NCBI GenBank assembly: GCA_028277885.1
Contig: JANQFK010000067.1
Location: 35,598 to 99,597 of the forward strand
Source: Myxococcota bacterium
GTDB taxonomy: Bacteria; Myxococcota_A; UBA9160; UBA6930
Reading direction: 5' to 3'
Length of the DNA stretch: 64,000 bases
A program made the position numbers and the translations under genes. Shown in pieces: positions 45,105-53,430 of the stretch. Position 1 is the first letter of the stretch. Each line of letters opens with the position of its first letter. The notes beneath the pieces are model-generated. The model was not told where the DNA came from. It saw nothing but the letters and a program-made list of their open reading frames with translations, and did not search any database.

Positions 45105-46082
45105 TCAGGGCCGTTCGTCTTCCAGCGCGGGCGGGGCCAGGGCCTCGGGGCCCGCCTCCGCCGGCCTGGGAACCGTCGCGTTCCACACCATCATCAAGCC
45201 GGCGCGCGTCACCAGCAGGATCAGGGCGACGACGGAGCGGGGGTCCAGGTAGCCCCAGGTGTCGTGCTTGCGGAACACCCGGTGGGCACCGAGGTGGAAG
45301 TGCCAGATGCGCCACGGGCTCTTCTTCTTGCCCGCCTTGTTGTTCTCGTGGTGCACCACCCGGGCCGCGGGCACGCAGAAGACCTTCCGGCCGAGCTCGT
45401 GCACCGTCTTGCAGTAGTCGGTGTCGATCCAGTAGCAGCGAAAGCCCTCGTCCCAGGGACCGGTCTCCTGCACGAGCTCCCGGCGCATGAACATGCAGGC
45501 CGCGGACACCTGCTGCACCTGGAAGGGCTCGCCGCGCCCGAGGTTCTCCCGCGCCAGGTAGCGCGAGGAGAAGCGGTTGCGCGGGAACAGGCGGGTCAGC
45601 AGCGACTGCCGGCCGAACAGGCCGGCCATGAAGCTCGGGAAGTTGCGCGCGCTCTCCTCGATGTCCCCATCGGGCGTGAAGATCCGCGCCGCGGCGAGGG
45701 AGACGTCGGGTCGCGCGTCCATGAACTCCACGAGCCGCGACACGGCGTCCTCGGCCACCTCGGTGTCGACGTCGAGGAGCAGCAGGTACTCGCCGCGGGC
45801 TCGCGCCAGCCCCTGGTTGACCGCGGCGGGCAGGCCGAGGTTCGTCGCGTTGGCCTCGAGGCGCGCCTCGGGGAAGCGCTCGCGCAGGCGCTCGGGGGTT
45901 CCGTCCGTGGAGCCGTTGTCCACCACCACGAGCTCGGTGTCCGGGTAGTCGAGGGCGCGCAGCGACTCGAGGCAGCGCTCGAGATCCCGCCACGAGTTCC
46001 AAGTGACCACCAGGATCGAGACCCGAGGAGGGGTTTCCCCACGGGGCATGGTCTCCGCGCCGCTGCCTCTCAAGTCGGTCAT
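45105..46082 (-). CDS. family 2 glycosyltransferase (WcaA/rhamnosyltransferase type)
   Basis: A 325-residue enzyme: VSILVVTWNSWRDLERCLES, the DXD-like LLLLDVDTEVAED and VVVDNGSTDGTPERL. The acceptor region is ACMFMRRELVQETGPWDEGF with YWIDTDYCKTVHELG. A C-terminal membrane-like helix (VVALILLVTRAGLMMVWN) suggests inner-membrane association. A possible -10 TAGAAT lies at 46146-46141 on the minus strand. An internal ATG 33 bases in (MPRGETPP) is an alternative start. Confidence 0.88.
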   Translation of the reverse strand: MTDLRGSGAETMPRGETPPRVSILVVTWNSWRDLERCLESLRALDYPDTELVVVDNGSTDGTPERLRERFPEARLEANATNLGLPAAVNQGLARARGEYLLLLDVDTEVAEDAVSRLVEFMDARPDVSLAAARIFTPDGDIEESARNFPSFMAGLFGRQSLLTRLFPRNRFSSRYLARENLGRGEPFQVQQVSAACMFMRRELVQETGPWDEGFRCYWIDTDYCKTVHELGRKVFCVPAARVVHHENNKAGKKKSPWRIWHFHLGAHRVFRKHDTWGYLDPRSVVALILLVTRAGLMMVWNATVPRPAEAGPEALAPPALEDERP

Positions 46083-46189
46083 CCCTGCCGCCGCTACCCA
46101 GAGTCCCGGAGAAGGCTCGACGGCCCGATCCGGAGGGCGGATTCTACCAGAGTCGTACCCTCCGGTGGCGACCCGGTGTCGAGGAGAGC

Positions 46190-46369
46190 GTGGAGCAGCG
46201 ACCCGATCCCCAGCCGACCCGGCCCTGGCGCCCGCAGCGCCCGCAGCGTCCGCCGCAGCCGCCGCGGTCGAGTCGCGCTGCCGGCGTGTTGCGCATCCTG
46301 CTCACCGTCGCCCTCGGGGTCGCGGTGGCGGGCCTGAGCTTCTACCTGCTCCGGGAGCTCGGCTACTGA
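46190..46369 (+). CDS. small single-pass membrane protein, 59 aa
   Basis: GTG 46190 has GAGGAG 3 bases upstream and the frame stops at TGA 46369. The N-terminal half is Pro/Gln/Arg-rich (PQPTRPWRPQRPQRPPQPP). One membrane helix follows (LRILLTVALGVAVAGLSFYL), ending LRELGY. The cytoplasmic Pro/Arg tail and single helix suggest a small regulator or scaffold of a membrane complex, but nothing identifies a partner. It lies between the glycosyltransferase genes and the TolB-like lipoprotein. Confidence 0.6.
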   Translation: MEQRPDPQPTRPWRPQRPQRPPQPPRSSRAAGVLRILLTVALGVAVAGLSFYLLRELGY

Positions 46370-46386
46370 GGCGCACCGGCGTCGCC

Positions 46387-46415
46387 TTCCCCGGCTGCGG
46401 CGGAGTCTCTATTCT
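46387..46415 (+). promoter_or_regulatory. possible promoter of the TolB-like lipoprotein gene
   Basis: TTCCCC (46387) and TATTCT (46410-46415) with 17-base spacing, about 46 bases before ATG 46462. The -35 is weak. Confidence 0.3.
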
Positions 46416-46461
46416 GCGCTTCGTACCCCGCTCGTCGCGTCGATCCTCCAGGAGGGCTCCC

Positions 46462-47478
46462 ATGAAGACCGGACAGCGTCTCGCCATCGGCGGCGTGCTC
46501 ATCCTCGCACTGGTGGCCGGCCTGGCTTCCTGCGCCAACACGCGGAACCGGGACCCCGAGACCTTCGGCATCTACGTCTCCAACCTGGCGGGGGACGAGC
46601 CGCGGCTGCTGCTCTCGAGCTCCTGGCAGCAGATGACCCACCCGCGGGTCTCTCCGGACGGCAAGTGGCTGACCCTGACCCGGTACAACAAGCGCAACCT
46701 CCAGGGCCTGGCGCTCGAGAAGAACGGCTACCAGAACACCGAGATCATGATCATGCGCATGGACGGCACCGAGCTCGAGACCGTGGTGAAGCCGCGGCTG
46801 GGCCGGATCAACGCCAACAGCCACTTCGCCGACGGCGGCCGCTCCCTGATCTGGTTCTCGACGGACAATCCGAAGAAGGCTCCGCAGATCATGAAGGTCG
46901 ACCTGCGCAGCCGGGAGGTCACGCGGGTTCCGACGCCCCCGGACCTGAAGACCACGGACCCGCACCACGTCGGCAACACCCTCGTGTTCCCGACGGTCGG
47001 CCCCAACGTCGAGAGCCTGTGGATCATGAAGCTCGACGGCAGCGCGGCGCGCCAGCTCACCCACCCGAAGTTCCCGGCCGGGATGGCGAAGGGCAAGTGG
47101 CCCCACGGCGACTACGACCCCAAGCTGTCCCCGGACGGCCGGAAGGTCGCGTTCATGCGCCTGTTCGGGAAGGAGGGCTGGCGCACCTTCGTGATCGACG
47201 TCGCCTCGGGCAAGGAGAAGGATCTCTCCGGGCCGGGCAGCATCGACGCGCTGCCGGACTGGTCGAGCGACGGCCGGCTGCTGCTCTTCTGGCACATCGA
47301 CAAGAAGAACCTCGCCAAGATGGGCATCTACACCATGCGGCCCGACGGCTCCAACCGGAAGATGGTGGACCTGCCCCGCGGCTACCTCCACGGGCACCCG
47401 CAGTTCCTCCCGGGCGGGGGCTCGTCGAAGCGGGCGGGGATCATCTACGCGGCCCGCAAGGCGCCGCACCTGCCCTAG
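46462..47478 (+). CDS. TolB-like beta-propeller lipoprotein
   Basis: A 338-residue lipoprotein (lipobox LASCAN, Cys near 24). The body is WD40-like/TolB-type propeller repeats: HPRVSPDGKWLTLTRYNKRN, PKLSPDGRKVAFMRLFGKEG, LPDWSSDGRLLLFWHIDKKN. It would be attached to the envelope facing the periplasm or surface and probably binds protein or glycan. GGAGGG precedes the ATG. It is distinct from tolB at 11953 (no TolB N-domain). Confidence 0.8.
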   Translation: MKTGQRLAIGGVLILALVAGLASCANTRNRDPETFGIYVSNLAGDEPRLLLSSSWQQMTHPRVSPDGKWLTLTRYNKRNLQGLALEKNGYQNTEIMIMRMDGTELETVVKPRLGRINANSHFADGGRSLIWFSTDNPKKAPQIMKVDLRSREVTRVPTPPDLKTTDPHHVGNTLVFPTVGPNVESLWIMKLDGSAARQLTHPKFPAGMAKGKWPHGDYDPKLSPDGRKVAFMRLFGKEGWRTFVIDVASGKEKDLSGPGSIDALPDWSSDGRLLLFWHIDKKNLAKMGIYTMRPDGSNRKMVDLPRGYLHGHPQFLPGGGSSKRAGIIYAARKAPHLP

Positions 47479-47482
47479 CCGA

Positions 47483-47540
47483 GCGAGCCCTTCGGGCTCG
47501 CCTTGCGCCGGAAGCCGACCCACCCGGGGTCGGCCTCCTA
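47483..47540 (-). terminator. double-hairpin 3' element, copy 1
   Basis: On the minus strand the TAG stop (47540-47538) is followed by hairpin A (GCCGACC with GGTCGGC, 47514-47534) and hairpin B (GCGAGCCC, 3-base loop, GGGCTCGC, 47483-47501). Hairpin B is also well placed to stop the convergent plus-strand gene. The same arrangement recurs at 53383-53430 and 54945-55006. Confidence 0.65.
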
Positions 47541-48590
47541 GGCGTCGCTCTCCGCGAAGCGCCGCTTCGCCTCGCGCACGCCGCGCAGGAAGTGGTAGTA
47601 GAAGAAGGCGCGGTACATCTGGCGTGACACCAGGCGCTCGATCCGCGGGCTGCGCTCCGCGGCGTCGAGGATGGGGCGCCAGATCCAGCGCGCGGTGAAG
47701 CGGTTGAGCAGCAGCGTCTGCACCCCGTGGCGGAACACGTGGTACGCGGCGCTGGCCTCGGCGCCCTCGAAGGGGTTCTCCGAGCGGAGCACCCGGAAGT
47801 AGCCGCGCGCCGTGTCGCGGTTCAGGACGTGGAAGTACACGTCGAGGAGGGGCTCGGGCACCAGCCGGCGGAACTGGGCGTAGTTGAGGCCGCGGAGGTG
47901 CCAGCGCGAGATCGCCCCCTCCATGGTGTAGGGGTGGTAGTGGTAGCCGAGGCCCTCGGCCAGGTAGCGCAGCCGCATCCCGGCGAGACCCAGCCGGTAG
48001 CCCAGCTCGAGGTCCTCGAAGGCCACGGGCCCCGCCCGGCCCCGGTGCTCGAGGAACATGCCCTTCTCGAGCATGAACTCGCGCTTGCAGGACACGTTGC
48101 ACGCCCAGAACATGTAGAAGGGCAGCTCGCCCGCGTCCTCGAGGAGCCAGAAGCGGAACGGGTCCCAGTTGCGCAGCAGGGCCGTGTCCCGGAGCTCCTC
48201 GGACTGGAGCACCGTGCCGAGGGCGGTGGCCTCGGCGGCGGGGTGCTCGCGGTGGAACTCGAGGTGGGCGCGCAGGGCGCCCGGGGCCAGGAAGATGTCG
48301 TCGGCGATGATCAGGAGCAGCGGCGCCCGGGCCTCGCGGATGCCGCGGTTCTCGGTGTAGCCCGGCCCCCGGTTCTCCTCGTTCACCAGGAAGCGCAGCT
48401 CGAAGGGCACGGAGTCCGCCTGCTCGGCGAGCACGCGGGCGGTGTCGTCGGGCGAGGCGTCGTCGACCACGACCACCTCGAAGCGGTCCGGCGCCAGGTC
48501 CTGCTTGGCGAGGTGGTCGAGGGTCCGGGGCAGCGTGTCCGCCCGGTTGTAGGTGGCCATCACCACCGTGATCTCGGGGTTTCCGTTCAC
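47538..48590 (-). CDS. family 2 glycosyltransferase
   Basis: A 350-residue GT-A enzyme: ITVVMATYNRADTLPRTLDH, VVVVDDASPDDTARVLAEQ and IIADDIFLAPGALRAHLEF. Then comes VAFEDLELGYRLGLAGMRLR and YHYHPYTMEGAISRW. The tail LLLNRFTARWI...FFYYHFLRGVR matches that of the enzyme at 41705-42694, indicating paralogy. It is the last gene of the minus-strand operon 51904-47538. Confidence 0.88.
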   Translation of the reverse strand: MNGNPEITVVMATYNRADTLPRTLDHLAKQDLAPDRFEVVVVDDASPDDTARVLAEQADSVPFELRFLVNEENRGPGYTENRGIREARAPLLLIIADDIFLAPGALRAHLEFHREHPAAEATALGTVLQSEELRDTALLRNWDPFRFWLLEDAGELPFYMFWACNVSCKREFMLEKGMFLEHRGRAGPVAFEDLELGYRLGLAGMRLRYLAEGLGYHYHPYTMEGAISRWHLRGLNYAQFRRLVPEPLLDVYFHVLNRDTARGYFRVLRSENPFEGAEASAAYHVFRHGVQTLLLNRFTARWIWRPILDAAERSPRIERLVSRQMYRAFFYYHFLRGVREAKRRFAESDA

Positions 48591-48597
48591 GGCCGCC

Positions 48598-50016
48598 TCA
48601 CCCGTTCGCCGTCGCCGAGACCGCCTCGCGCAGGCGCGGGCTGTTGCGCACCGCCCGGGGCAGCTCCAGGAACGCCCGCAGGAAGCCGCGCAGCAGGGTG
48701 CGCAGGGCGCGCCCCAGCCCGGCGAGGCGGCGGTTCTCGTGCAGCCAGCAGCGGCCCGCGGGATCCACCAGGAGCGTGTGGCGGGCCGCCACCAGGTTGT
48801 AGAGCGACGGCGTCGCCACGTCGCTCACGATGACGTCGTGGCGGCGCGCCAGGCCGAGGCCGTGGCGCAGCAGCAGCGGGACGTCGAAGGAGAGGGGGCG
48901 CTGGACGTCCGCGGCGAGCTCCTCGCGGCGTCCGCCCGGCGCGGCGATCTCCTCGACCCGGGCCTCGGGGAGGTGCACCCGGAGCTCGTCCCGCAGCCGG
49001 TCGGCGTCGTCGATCCGGTTGAGCAGCAGCCGCGGCCGCGGGCCGAGCCGCCGCGCGAGGTCGGCGCAGGCGGCGTCGAGGGGCTTCAGGTCGAGGCCCG
49101 CGGTCCAGTGGGAGGGCGGGCGCTTCTCGAAGCGGCCGGCCAGGAAGTCCTCCACCGCCTCCTCCCGCGCCCGGGCGAAGCCCGGCCGCGCGGTCAGGCT
49201 CTCGAGGGCCGCCTTCAGCGCGCTCCCCAGCACCAGGCGCCGCAGCCCGGCGAGGGAGCCTCCGGGGCGGTGGCGGAGGTTGAACAGGAGCGAGCCGCGC
49301 AGGTCGTCGTGCAGCACCATCGGGGCGCCGAAGTCCTTGCGCACGTTCGCCCAGTCGCGGTGCCAGACCCGGGAGCGGGGCTGGCAGCAGACCCGGAGGC
49401 CGCGCTCGAGCACCCGCGCGCACCAGTCCGTGTCGCCCCAGTAGAGCCAGAAGCGCTCGTCCCAGGGGCCCAGCTCGCGCAGCAGCCCGCTGCGCGTGAG
49501 GGAGGAGCAGGCGGGGATCAGGGAGACGTCGAGGAGGCGATCGGCGCCGGCGCCGGCGGGCCGCCGGAAGCTCACCGCGGCGCGCCGCCAGTCCACGTCG
49601 AGGCCCAGGGTCACCAGGCGCTCGCGCTCGGTGGGGTCGTAGACCGCCGAGCCGACGACCCCGATGCCCGGGTCCGACTCGAGGACCGACACCAGGGGCT
49701 CGAGGGTCCCGGGCTCCACCTCGGCGTCGCTGTCCAGCAGCCAGACGTAGTCGTAGCCGCGCCCGGACTCGAGGGCCTCGCGGATGGCGCGGTTGAAGCC
49801 CGCCGACACCCCCAGGTTCTCGTCGCTCCGGACCAGGCCGACCTCGGGGAAGTCCCGTTCGATGCGGTCCGCCGTGCCGTCCTGGGAGGCGTTGTCGACG
49901 ACGTGGATGCCGAGCCGCTCGGCGGGGTAGTCGAGCCCGCGCAGCTGCTCGAGCAGCCGCACCATCAGCTCGACGCGGTTGTAGGTCACCGAGGCGACGG
50001 CCACCGAGGGCTTCAT
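48598..50016 (-). CDS. family 2 glycosyltransferase with C-terminal extension
   Basis: A 472-residue protein. Residues 1-270 are a rhamnosyltransferase-type GT2: VAVASVTYNRVELMVRLLEQ, HVVDNASQDGTADRI, VWLLDSDAEVEPGTLEPLVS and LYWGDTDWCARVLERG. Residues about 300-470 form an extra domain (LLLNRIDDADRLRDELRVHL, HDVIVSDVATPSLYNLVAAR) of unknown role. Its ATG overlaps the epimerase stop (ATGA). Confidence 0.85.
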   Translation of the reverse strand: MKPSVAVASVTYNRVELMVRLLEQLRGLDYPAERLGIHVVDNASQDGTADRIERDFPEVGLVRSDENLGVSAGFNRAIREALESGRGYDYVWLLDSDAEVEPGTLEPLVSVLESDPGIGVVGSAVYDPTERERLVTLGLDVDWRRAAVSFRRPAGAGADRLLDVSLIPACSSLTRSGLLRELGPWDERFWLYWGDTDWCARVLERGLRVCCQPRSRVWHRDWANVRKDFGAPMVLHDDLRGSLLFNLRHRPGGSLAGLRRLVLGSALKAALESLTARPGFARAREEAVEDFLAGRFEKRPPSHWTAGLDLKPLDAACADLARRLGPRPRLLLNRIDDADRLRDELRVHLPEARVEEIAAPGGRREELAADVQRPLSFDVPLLLRHGLGLARRHDVIVSDVATPSLYNLVAARHTLLVDPAGRCWLHENRRLAGLGRALRTLLRGFLRAFLELPRAVRNSPRLREAVSATANG

Positions 50017-50954
50017 CGCGCCCTCCCGGGCCCGCTCGCCGCGCAGGACGCGATCACCTCGTCGATGCGGTCCTCGAGGCTTCCCTGGGGCCGGTAGCCG
50101 AGCTCGGCGGTGGTGCGGGTCAGGTCGGCCACGGAGAAACGCAGCTCCCCGGGCACGGCCTCGGCGTGGCGCGGCTTCACGTCGGGGGCGATGCGGGCCC
50201 GCAGCAGCTCCGCCACCTCGTTCACGCTGGTGCCGCGGCCGGAGCCGACGTTGTAGACGCCCGCGGGCCGGTCCGAGGCCAGGGCGAGCAGGTTGGCCTC
50301 CACCACGTCGGACACGTGCACGAAGTCCCGGCGCTGCTCCCCGTCGCCGAAGACGGTCGGGGCCTCGCCGGCCAGCAGGGCGTGCACGAAGATGGTGATC
50401 ACGCCGACGTAGGGGGTGAGGGTCTGCCCGGTGCCGAAGGTGTTGAAGTAGCGCAGCACGTGGCAGGCGATTCCGGCGTCCCGGGCGAAGCCGAGGCAGT
50501 ACTTCTCGCCGGCCAGCTTCGAGATGCCGTAGGGCGAGATCGGCTCCAGGGCGTGGCTCTCGGGGATCGGTCGCCCGGCCTCGCCCTCGGCGTAGACCGC
50601 CATCGAGGAGGCGTACACGAGCTTGCGCACCGAGGCCGCCGAGCAGCCGCGCAGCAGGTTCAGCGTGCCCATCAGGTTGATGTCGGCGTCCTCGTGGAAG
50701 TGGCCCACCGAGGAGCGGATGCTCACCCGGGCGGCCTCGTGGAAGACGACGTCGACGCCTTCGAGAGCGCGCTTCACGTCGGACTCCGAGCGGACGTCGC
50801 CGACCACGAGCTCGGCGCCCTCCGGGACCTTCTCCCGGGAGCCCACGGAGAGGTCGTCGAGGACGACGACCTCGAGGCCCTCGGCGAGCAGCCGCCGGCC
50901 GAGGTGGGAGCCGATGAAGCCGGCCCCCCCGGTGACGAGCGCCCGCCGGAGCAT
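50013..50954 (-). CDS. NAD-dependent nucleotide-sugar epimerase/dehydratase
   Basis: A 313-residue extended SDR enzyme. NAD binding is ALVTGGAGFIGSHLGRRLL. The catalytic triad includes Ser in VYASSMAVYAEG and the YxxxK of SPYGISKLAGEKY. RYFNTFGTGQTLTPYVG and FGDGEQRRDFVHVSDVVEAN are typical of UDP-glucose/GlcNAc 4-epimerase-like enzymes. It supplies a modified sugar donor. It overlaps the nucleotidyltransferase gene by 1 base. Confidence 0.9.
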   Translation of the reverse strand: MLRRALVTGGAGFIGSHLGRRLLAEGLEVVVLDDLSVGSREKVPEGAELVVGDVRSESDVKRALEGVDVVFHEAARVSIRSSVGHFHEDADINLMGTLNLLRGCSAASVRKLVYASSMAVYAEGEAGRPIPESHALEPISPYGISKLAGEKYCLGFARDAGIACHVLRYFNTFGTGQTLTPYVGVITIFVHALLAGEAPTVFGDGEQRRDFVHVSDVVEANLLALASDRPAGVYNVGSGRGTSVNEVAELLRARIAPDVKPRHAEAVPGELRFSVADLTRTTAELGYRPQGSLEDRIDEVIASCAASGPGRAR

Positions 50955-51904
50955 CAGACGCCCGAGGCCTGGATCAGCCGGCGACAGTCGATCTGGTGGT
51001 CCGCGGTGAGGATGAAGCGGTCGACGTCGCTCGTGGAGGTCACGCGGGTCTCGGGGAAGATCAGCGAGTTCGTGACCGAGATCGGGTGGTCGATGGAGGC
51101 CCCCTCCCCGATGACGGTGTTCCGGAGGCTGGCGCCGGGGTGCACGCGCGCCGTCTCGGCGACCACGCTGTCCTTGCCGAGCCGCTCGAGCTGGAAGAGG
51201 TTGCAGCGCAGCACGTCCTCGGGATAGGTGATGTTGAGGTCCCAGCTGATCACGTCGGAGGTGTAGACCGGGTGCCCGTCGTCGATCAGGATCTGGATCG
51301 TGTCGGTGATCTCGTACTCGTTGCGCATGGCGGTCCGGGGCGTGCGCCGGATCGCGTCGAAGACCGTCGGGTCGAAGAGGTAGAGCCCACAGCCCTTGAT
51401 GTTGGTGGTGGCGTGGCGGGGCTTCTCGATCACGCGCCGCACCCTTCCGTCGTCGCCGAGCAGCACGGTGAAGTTCCGCCGGATCGCCTCGGGGTCGGGC
51501 TCGCGCTTGACCGCCAGCACCGCGGCGGCCTGATGGGCGGCCATCGTGTCCGTCATGCTCACGAGGTCGTCGGTCACGAAGAAGATGTCGCCGAGCAGCA
51601 GCAGCAGCGGGGAGGAGACGTAGGGCTCGAGCTGCCCCACCGCGTTGGCGATGCCCAGCAGCTCGGCCTGCTCGATGTAGCGGATGCGCACCCCCAGGGA
51701 GCGGCCGTCGCCGAGGGCGCTCGCCACCTCGTAGCCCAGGTGCCCGATCACGATCAGCACCTCGGTGATGCCGATCTCCCGCACCATCTCGATCTGGTAC
51801 TGAAGCAGCGGCTTGTTGCACACCGGGAGCGTCGGCTTCGGATACCGGGTGCTGAAGGGCCTCATCCTCGTGCCCTTGCCGGCTGCCAGGATCGCCGCGA
51901 TCAC
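50954..51904 (-). CDS. sugar-1-phosphate nucleotidyltransferase
   Basis: A 316-residue enzyme. The nucleotide-binding signature is ILAAGKGTRMRPFSTRYPKP, followed by NKPLLQYQIEM, LLLLLGDIFFVTDD (metal-binding Asp) and FTVLLGDDGRVRRVIEKPR. A short left-handed-helix-like C-terminus (HPGASLRNTVIGEGASIDHP) is present. It would make an NDP-sugar for the island. GTG 51904 is chosen because GGGAGGA lies 6 bases upstream and the catalytic domain starts at once. A TGGTAAGCT extended -10 lies at 52014-52006. Confidence 0.9.
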   Translation of the reverse strand: MIAAILAAGKGTRMRPFSTRYPKPTLPVCNKPLLQYQIEMVREIGITEVLIVIGHLGYEVASALGDGRSLGVRIRYIEQAELLGIANAVGQLEPYVSSPLLLLLGDIFFVTDDLVSMTDTMAAHQAAAVLAVKREPDPEAIRRNFTVLLGDDGRVRRVIEKPRHATTNIKGCGLYLFDPTVFDAIRRTPRTAMRNEYEITDTIQILIDDGHPVYTSDVISWDLNITYPEDVLRCNLFQLERLGKDSVVAETARVHPGASLRNTVIGEGASIDHPISVTNSLIFPETRVTSTSDVDRFILTADHQIDCRRLIQASGV

Positions 51905-52065
51905 CGTGGGTCCTCCCGCGGGCGCCGCGACCACCGGACCGCGAGCGAGGCGCATCCGACGATGACACACCCCCTGCGGCGCCGGCGCGCGGCGTCAGGG
52001 GCCGCAGCTTACCATCTGGGGAGAGGAGCGTCCGCGAGAATGAACGGCGCCCGACCGCCCGTGCC

Positions 52066-53055
52066 TCAGGCGCCGGCAGCTCCCGCGCAGAGATCGGCGT
52101 ACTCCCGCTCGATGTAGTCGCGCAGCGCGTCGCGCCACGGCCGCATCAGGTTCAGGTCGAGCTCGCCGAGCCGCTCGTTGCACAGCATCTCCGAGCGCGG
52201 CCGCGGAGCCGGGAACTCCTCGCGGAAGAAGTCGGAGTCCACCGGCTTCACCTCGGCGCCGCTGCCGCAGATCCGCACGATCTCCTTCGCGACGTCGTAC
52301 CGGCTGCCGGTCCCCTCGCAGACCATGTGGTAGGTGCCGTAGGCCTTCTGGTCGAGCAGGGCGAACAGGTTCATGGCGAAGTCGTGGGTGTAGGTCGGCG
52401 TGCCGAAGCGGTCGTTCACGGCGTGGACCACCTTCCAGCCGTCCGCGAGCTGCTGCAGGATGCGCGAGACGAACTTGTGGTCCTTGCGGGAGCCGCCGCC
52501 CACCATCCAGCCCGCGCGCACGACGTAGTGCCGCTCGCACAGGCCGCGCACGTGGTTCTCGCCGTCGTACTTCGTGCGGCCGTAGACCATGATCGGGTTC
52601 GGCTCGTCGCGCTCGGTGTAGAGGGCGTCCAGCCCCTTCTTGCCGTCGAACACCCCGGCGGTGCTGATGTAGACCAGCGTACAGCCGAAGGAGTCGGCCA
52701 GGGACGCGATCTCCTTGGTGGCATCCCCGTTCACCGCCGCCGCGATGTCCGGGTTCTCCTCGCAGTACTCGAGGTCGGTCTCGGCGGCCAGGTTGAGGAC
52801 CAGGTCCGGCTGGAAGCCCGAGAACACGCTGTGCAGCTTGGCCGTGTCCCGGATGTCGAGCTTCTCGATCCAGGGCTCGCTCACCACCCGGTCCGTCGCG
52901 AGGACCTTCTGGGAGCGACGCACGAAGTACGGGTAGACGGCGTTGCCGAGCATGCCGCCGGCGCCGGTGATGAGCACGCGCCCCAGGGGCTTGGCGGAGA
53001 ACTCGGAGGGGTGGCGACCGCCGGGGGTAGCGGCCTCGCGGGGGTGGGATGTCAC
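52066..53055 (-). CDS. RmlD-like sugar-nucleotide reductase (SDR)
   Basis: A 329-residue protein similar to dTDP-4-dehydrorhamnose reductases. NAD(P) binding is VLITGAGGMLGNAVYPYF, with LNLAAETDLEYCEENP, STAGVFDGKKG and the YxxxK of VYGRTKYDGENHV. RAGWMVGGGSRKDHKFVSRI and FGTPTYTHDFAMNLFALL follow the family order. It makes a deoxy-sugar precursor, possibly dTDP-rhamnose, but RmlA, RmlB and RmlC are not in the window, so the exact product is open. Confidence 0.85.
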   Translation of the reverse strand: MTSHPREAATPGGRHPSEFSAKPLGRVLITGAGGMLGNAVYPYFVRRSQKVLATDRVVSEPWIEKLDIRDTAKLHSVFSGFQPDLVLNLAAETDLEYCEENPDIAAAVNGDATKEIASLADSFGCTLVYISTAGVFDGKKGLDALYTERDEPNPIMVYGRTKYDGENHVRGLCERHYVVRAGWMVGGGSRKDHKFVSRILQQLADGWKVVHAVNDRFGTPTYTHDFAMNLFALLDQKAYGTYHMVCEGTGSRYDVAKEIVRICGSGAEVKPVDSDFFREEFPAPRPRSEMLCNERLGELDLNLMRPWRDALRDYIEREYADLCAGAAGA

Positions 53056-53427
53056 GCTCGGGCCCTCTCATGTCAGCTCAGGGTGGTTCCATATCAGGCC
53101 AGCCGAGAAGCACTCAAGCGACACCCGCACGGAGCCGGTGCCGAGCCTCGGGTCGTCACCGGCGGACTCCGATCCGTCCGGGTGGGGCCTGCGGGATCGT
53201 AACACGGACCCCGGCGCGGTTTGAAGCCCCCAAACGGTCTTGGGCGGCCTCGAGCACGACACGGCGCATCGATCCCCGCAGGGATCGAGGGGCCCGTTCC
53301 AGTTGGGGACGAGTTGGGGACGAGTCGGGGACGGTCTGGGACCGGACGGGGCCGGGTTGGGGCGGGGTGGGCTAGCCGAGCGAGCCCTTCGCAGCGTGAC
53401 GGAGGCCGACCCTCCCGGGTCGGCCGG
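53056..53427. other. 372-bp intergenic region
   Basis: No gene is supported. It contains the upstream region of the RmlD-like gene (a weak TATGGA near 53093 on the minus strand), a G-rich 11-bp tandem repeat and copy 2 of the double-hairpin element, listed separately. Confidence 0.6.
53301..53366 (+). repeat. G-rich 11-bp tandem repeat, six imperfect units
   Basis: Units start at 53301 (AGTTGGGGACG), 53312 (identical), 53323 (AGTCGGGGACG), 53334, 53345 and 53356. Each carries a run of three or four G at an 11-base period on the plus strand. The run pattern could form a G-quadruplex. Confidence 0.7.
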
Positions 53428-53430
53428 CTA
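53383..53430 (-). terminator. double-hairpin 3' element, copy 2 (degenerate)
   Basis: After the TAG stop (53430-53428) of the Wzz-like gene, hairpin A is intact (GCCGACC and GGTCGGC, 53405-53424). Hairpin B keeps only the GGGCTCGC side; its partner arm is replaced by CACGCTGC. The shared flank GCCGAGCGAGCCCTTCG shows common origin with copies 1 and 3. Confidence 0.55.
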
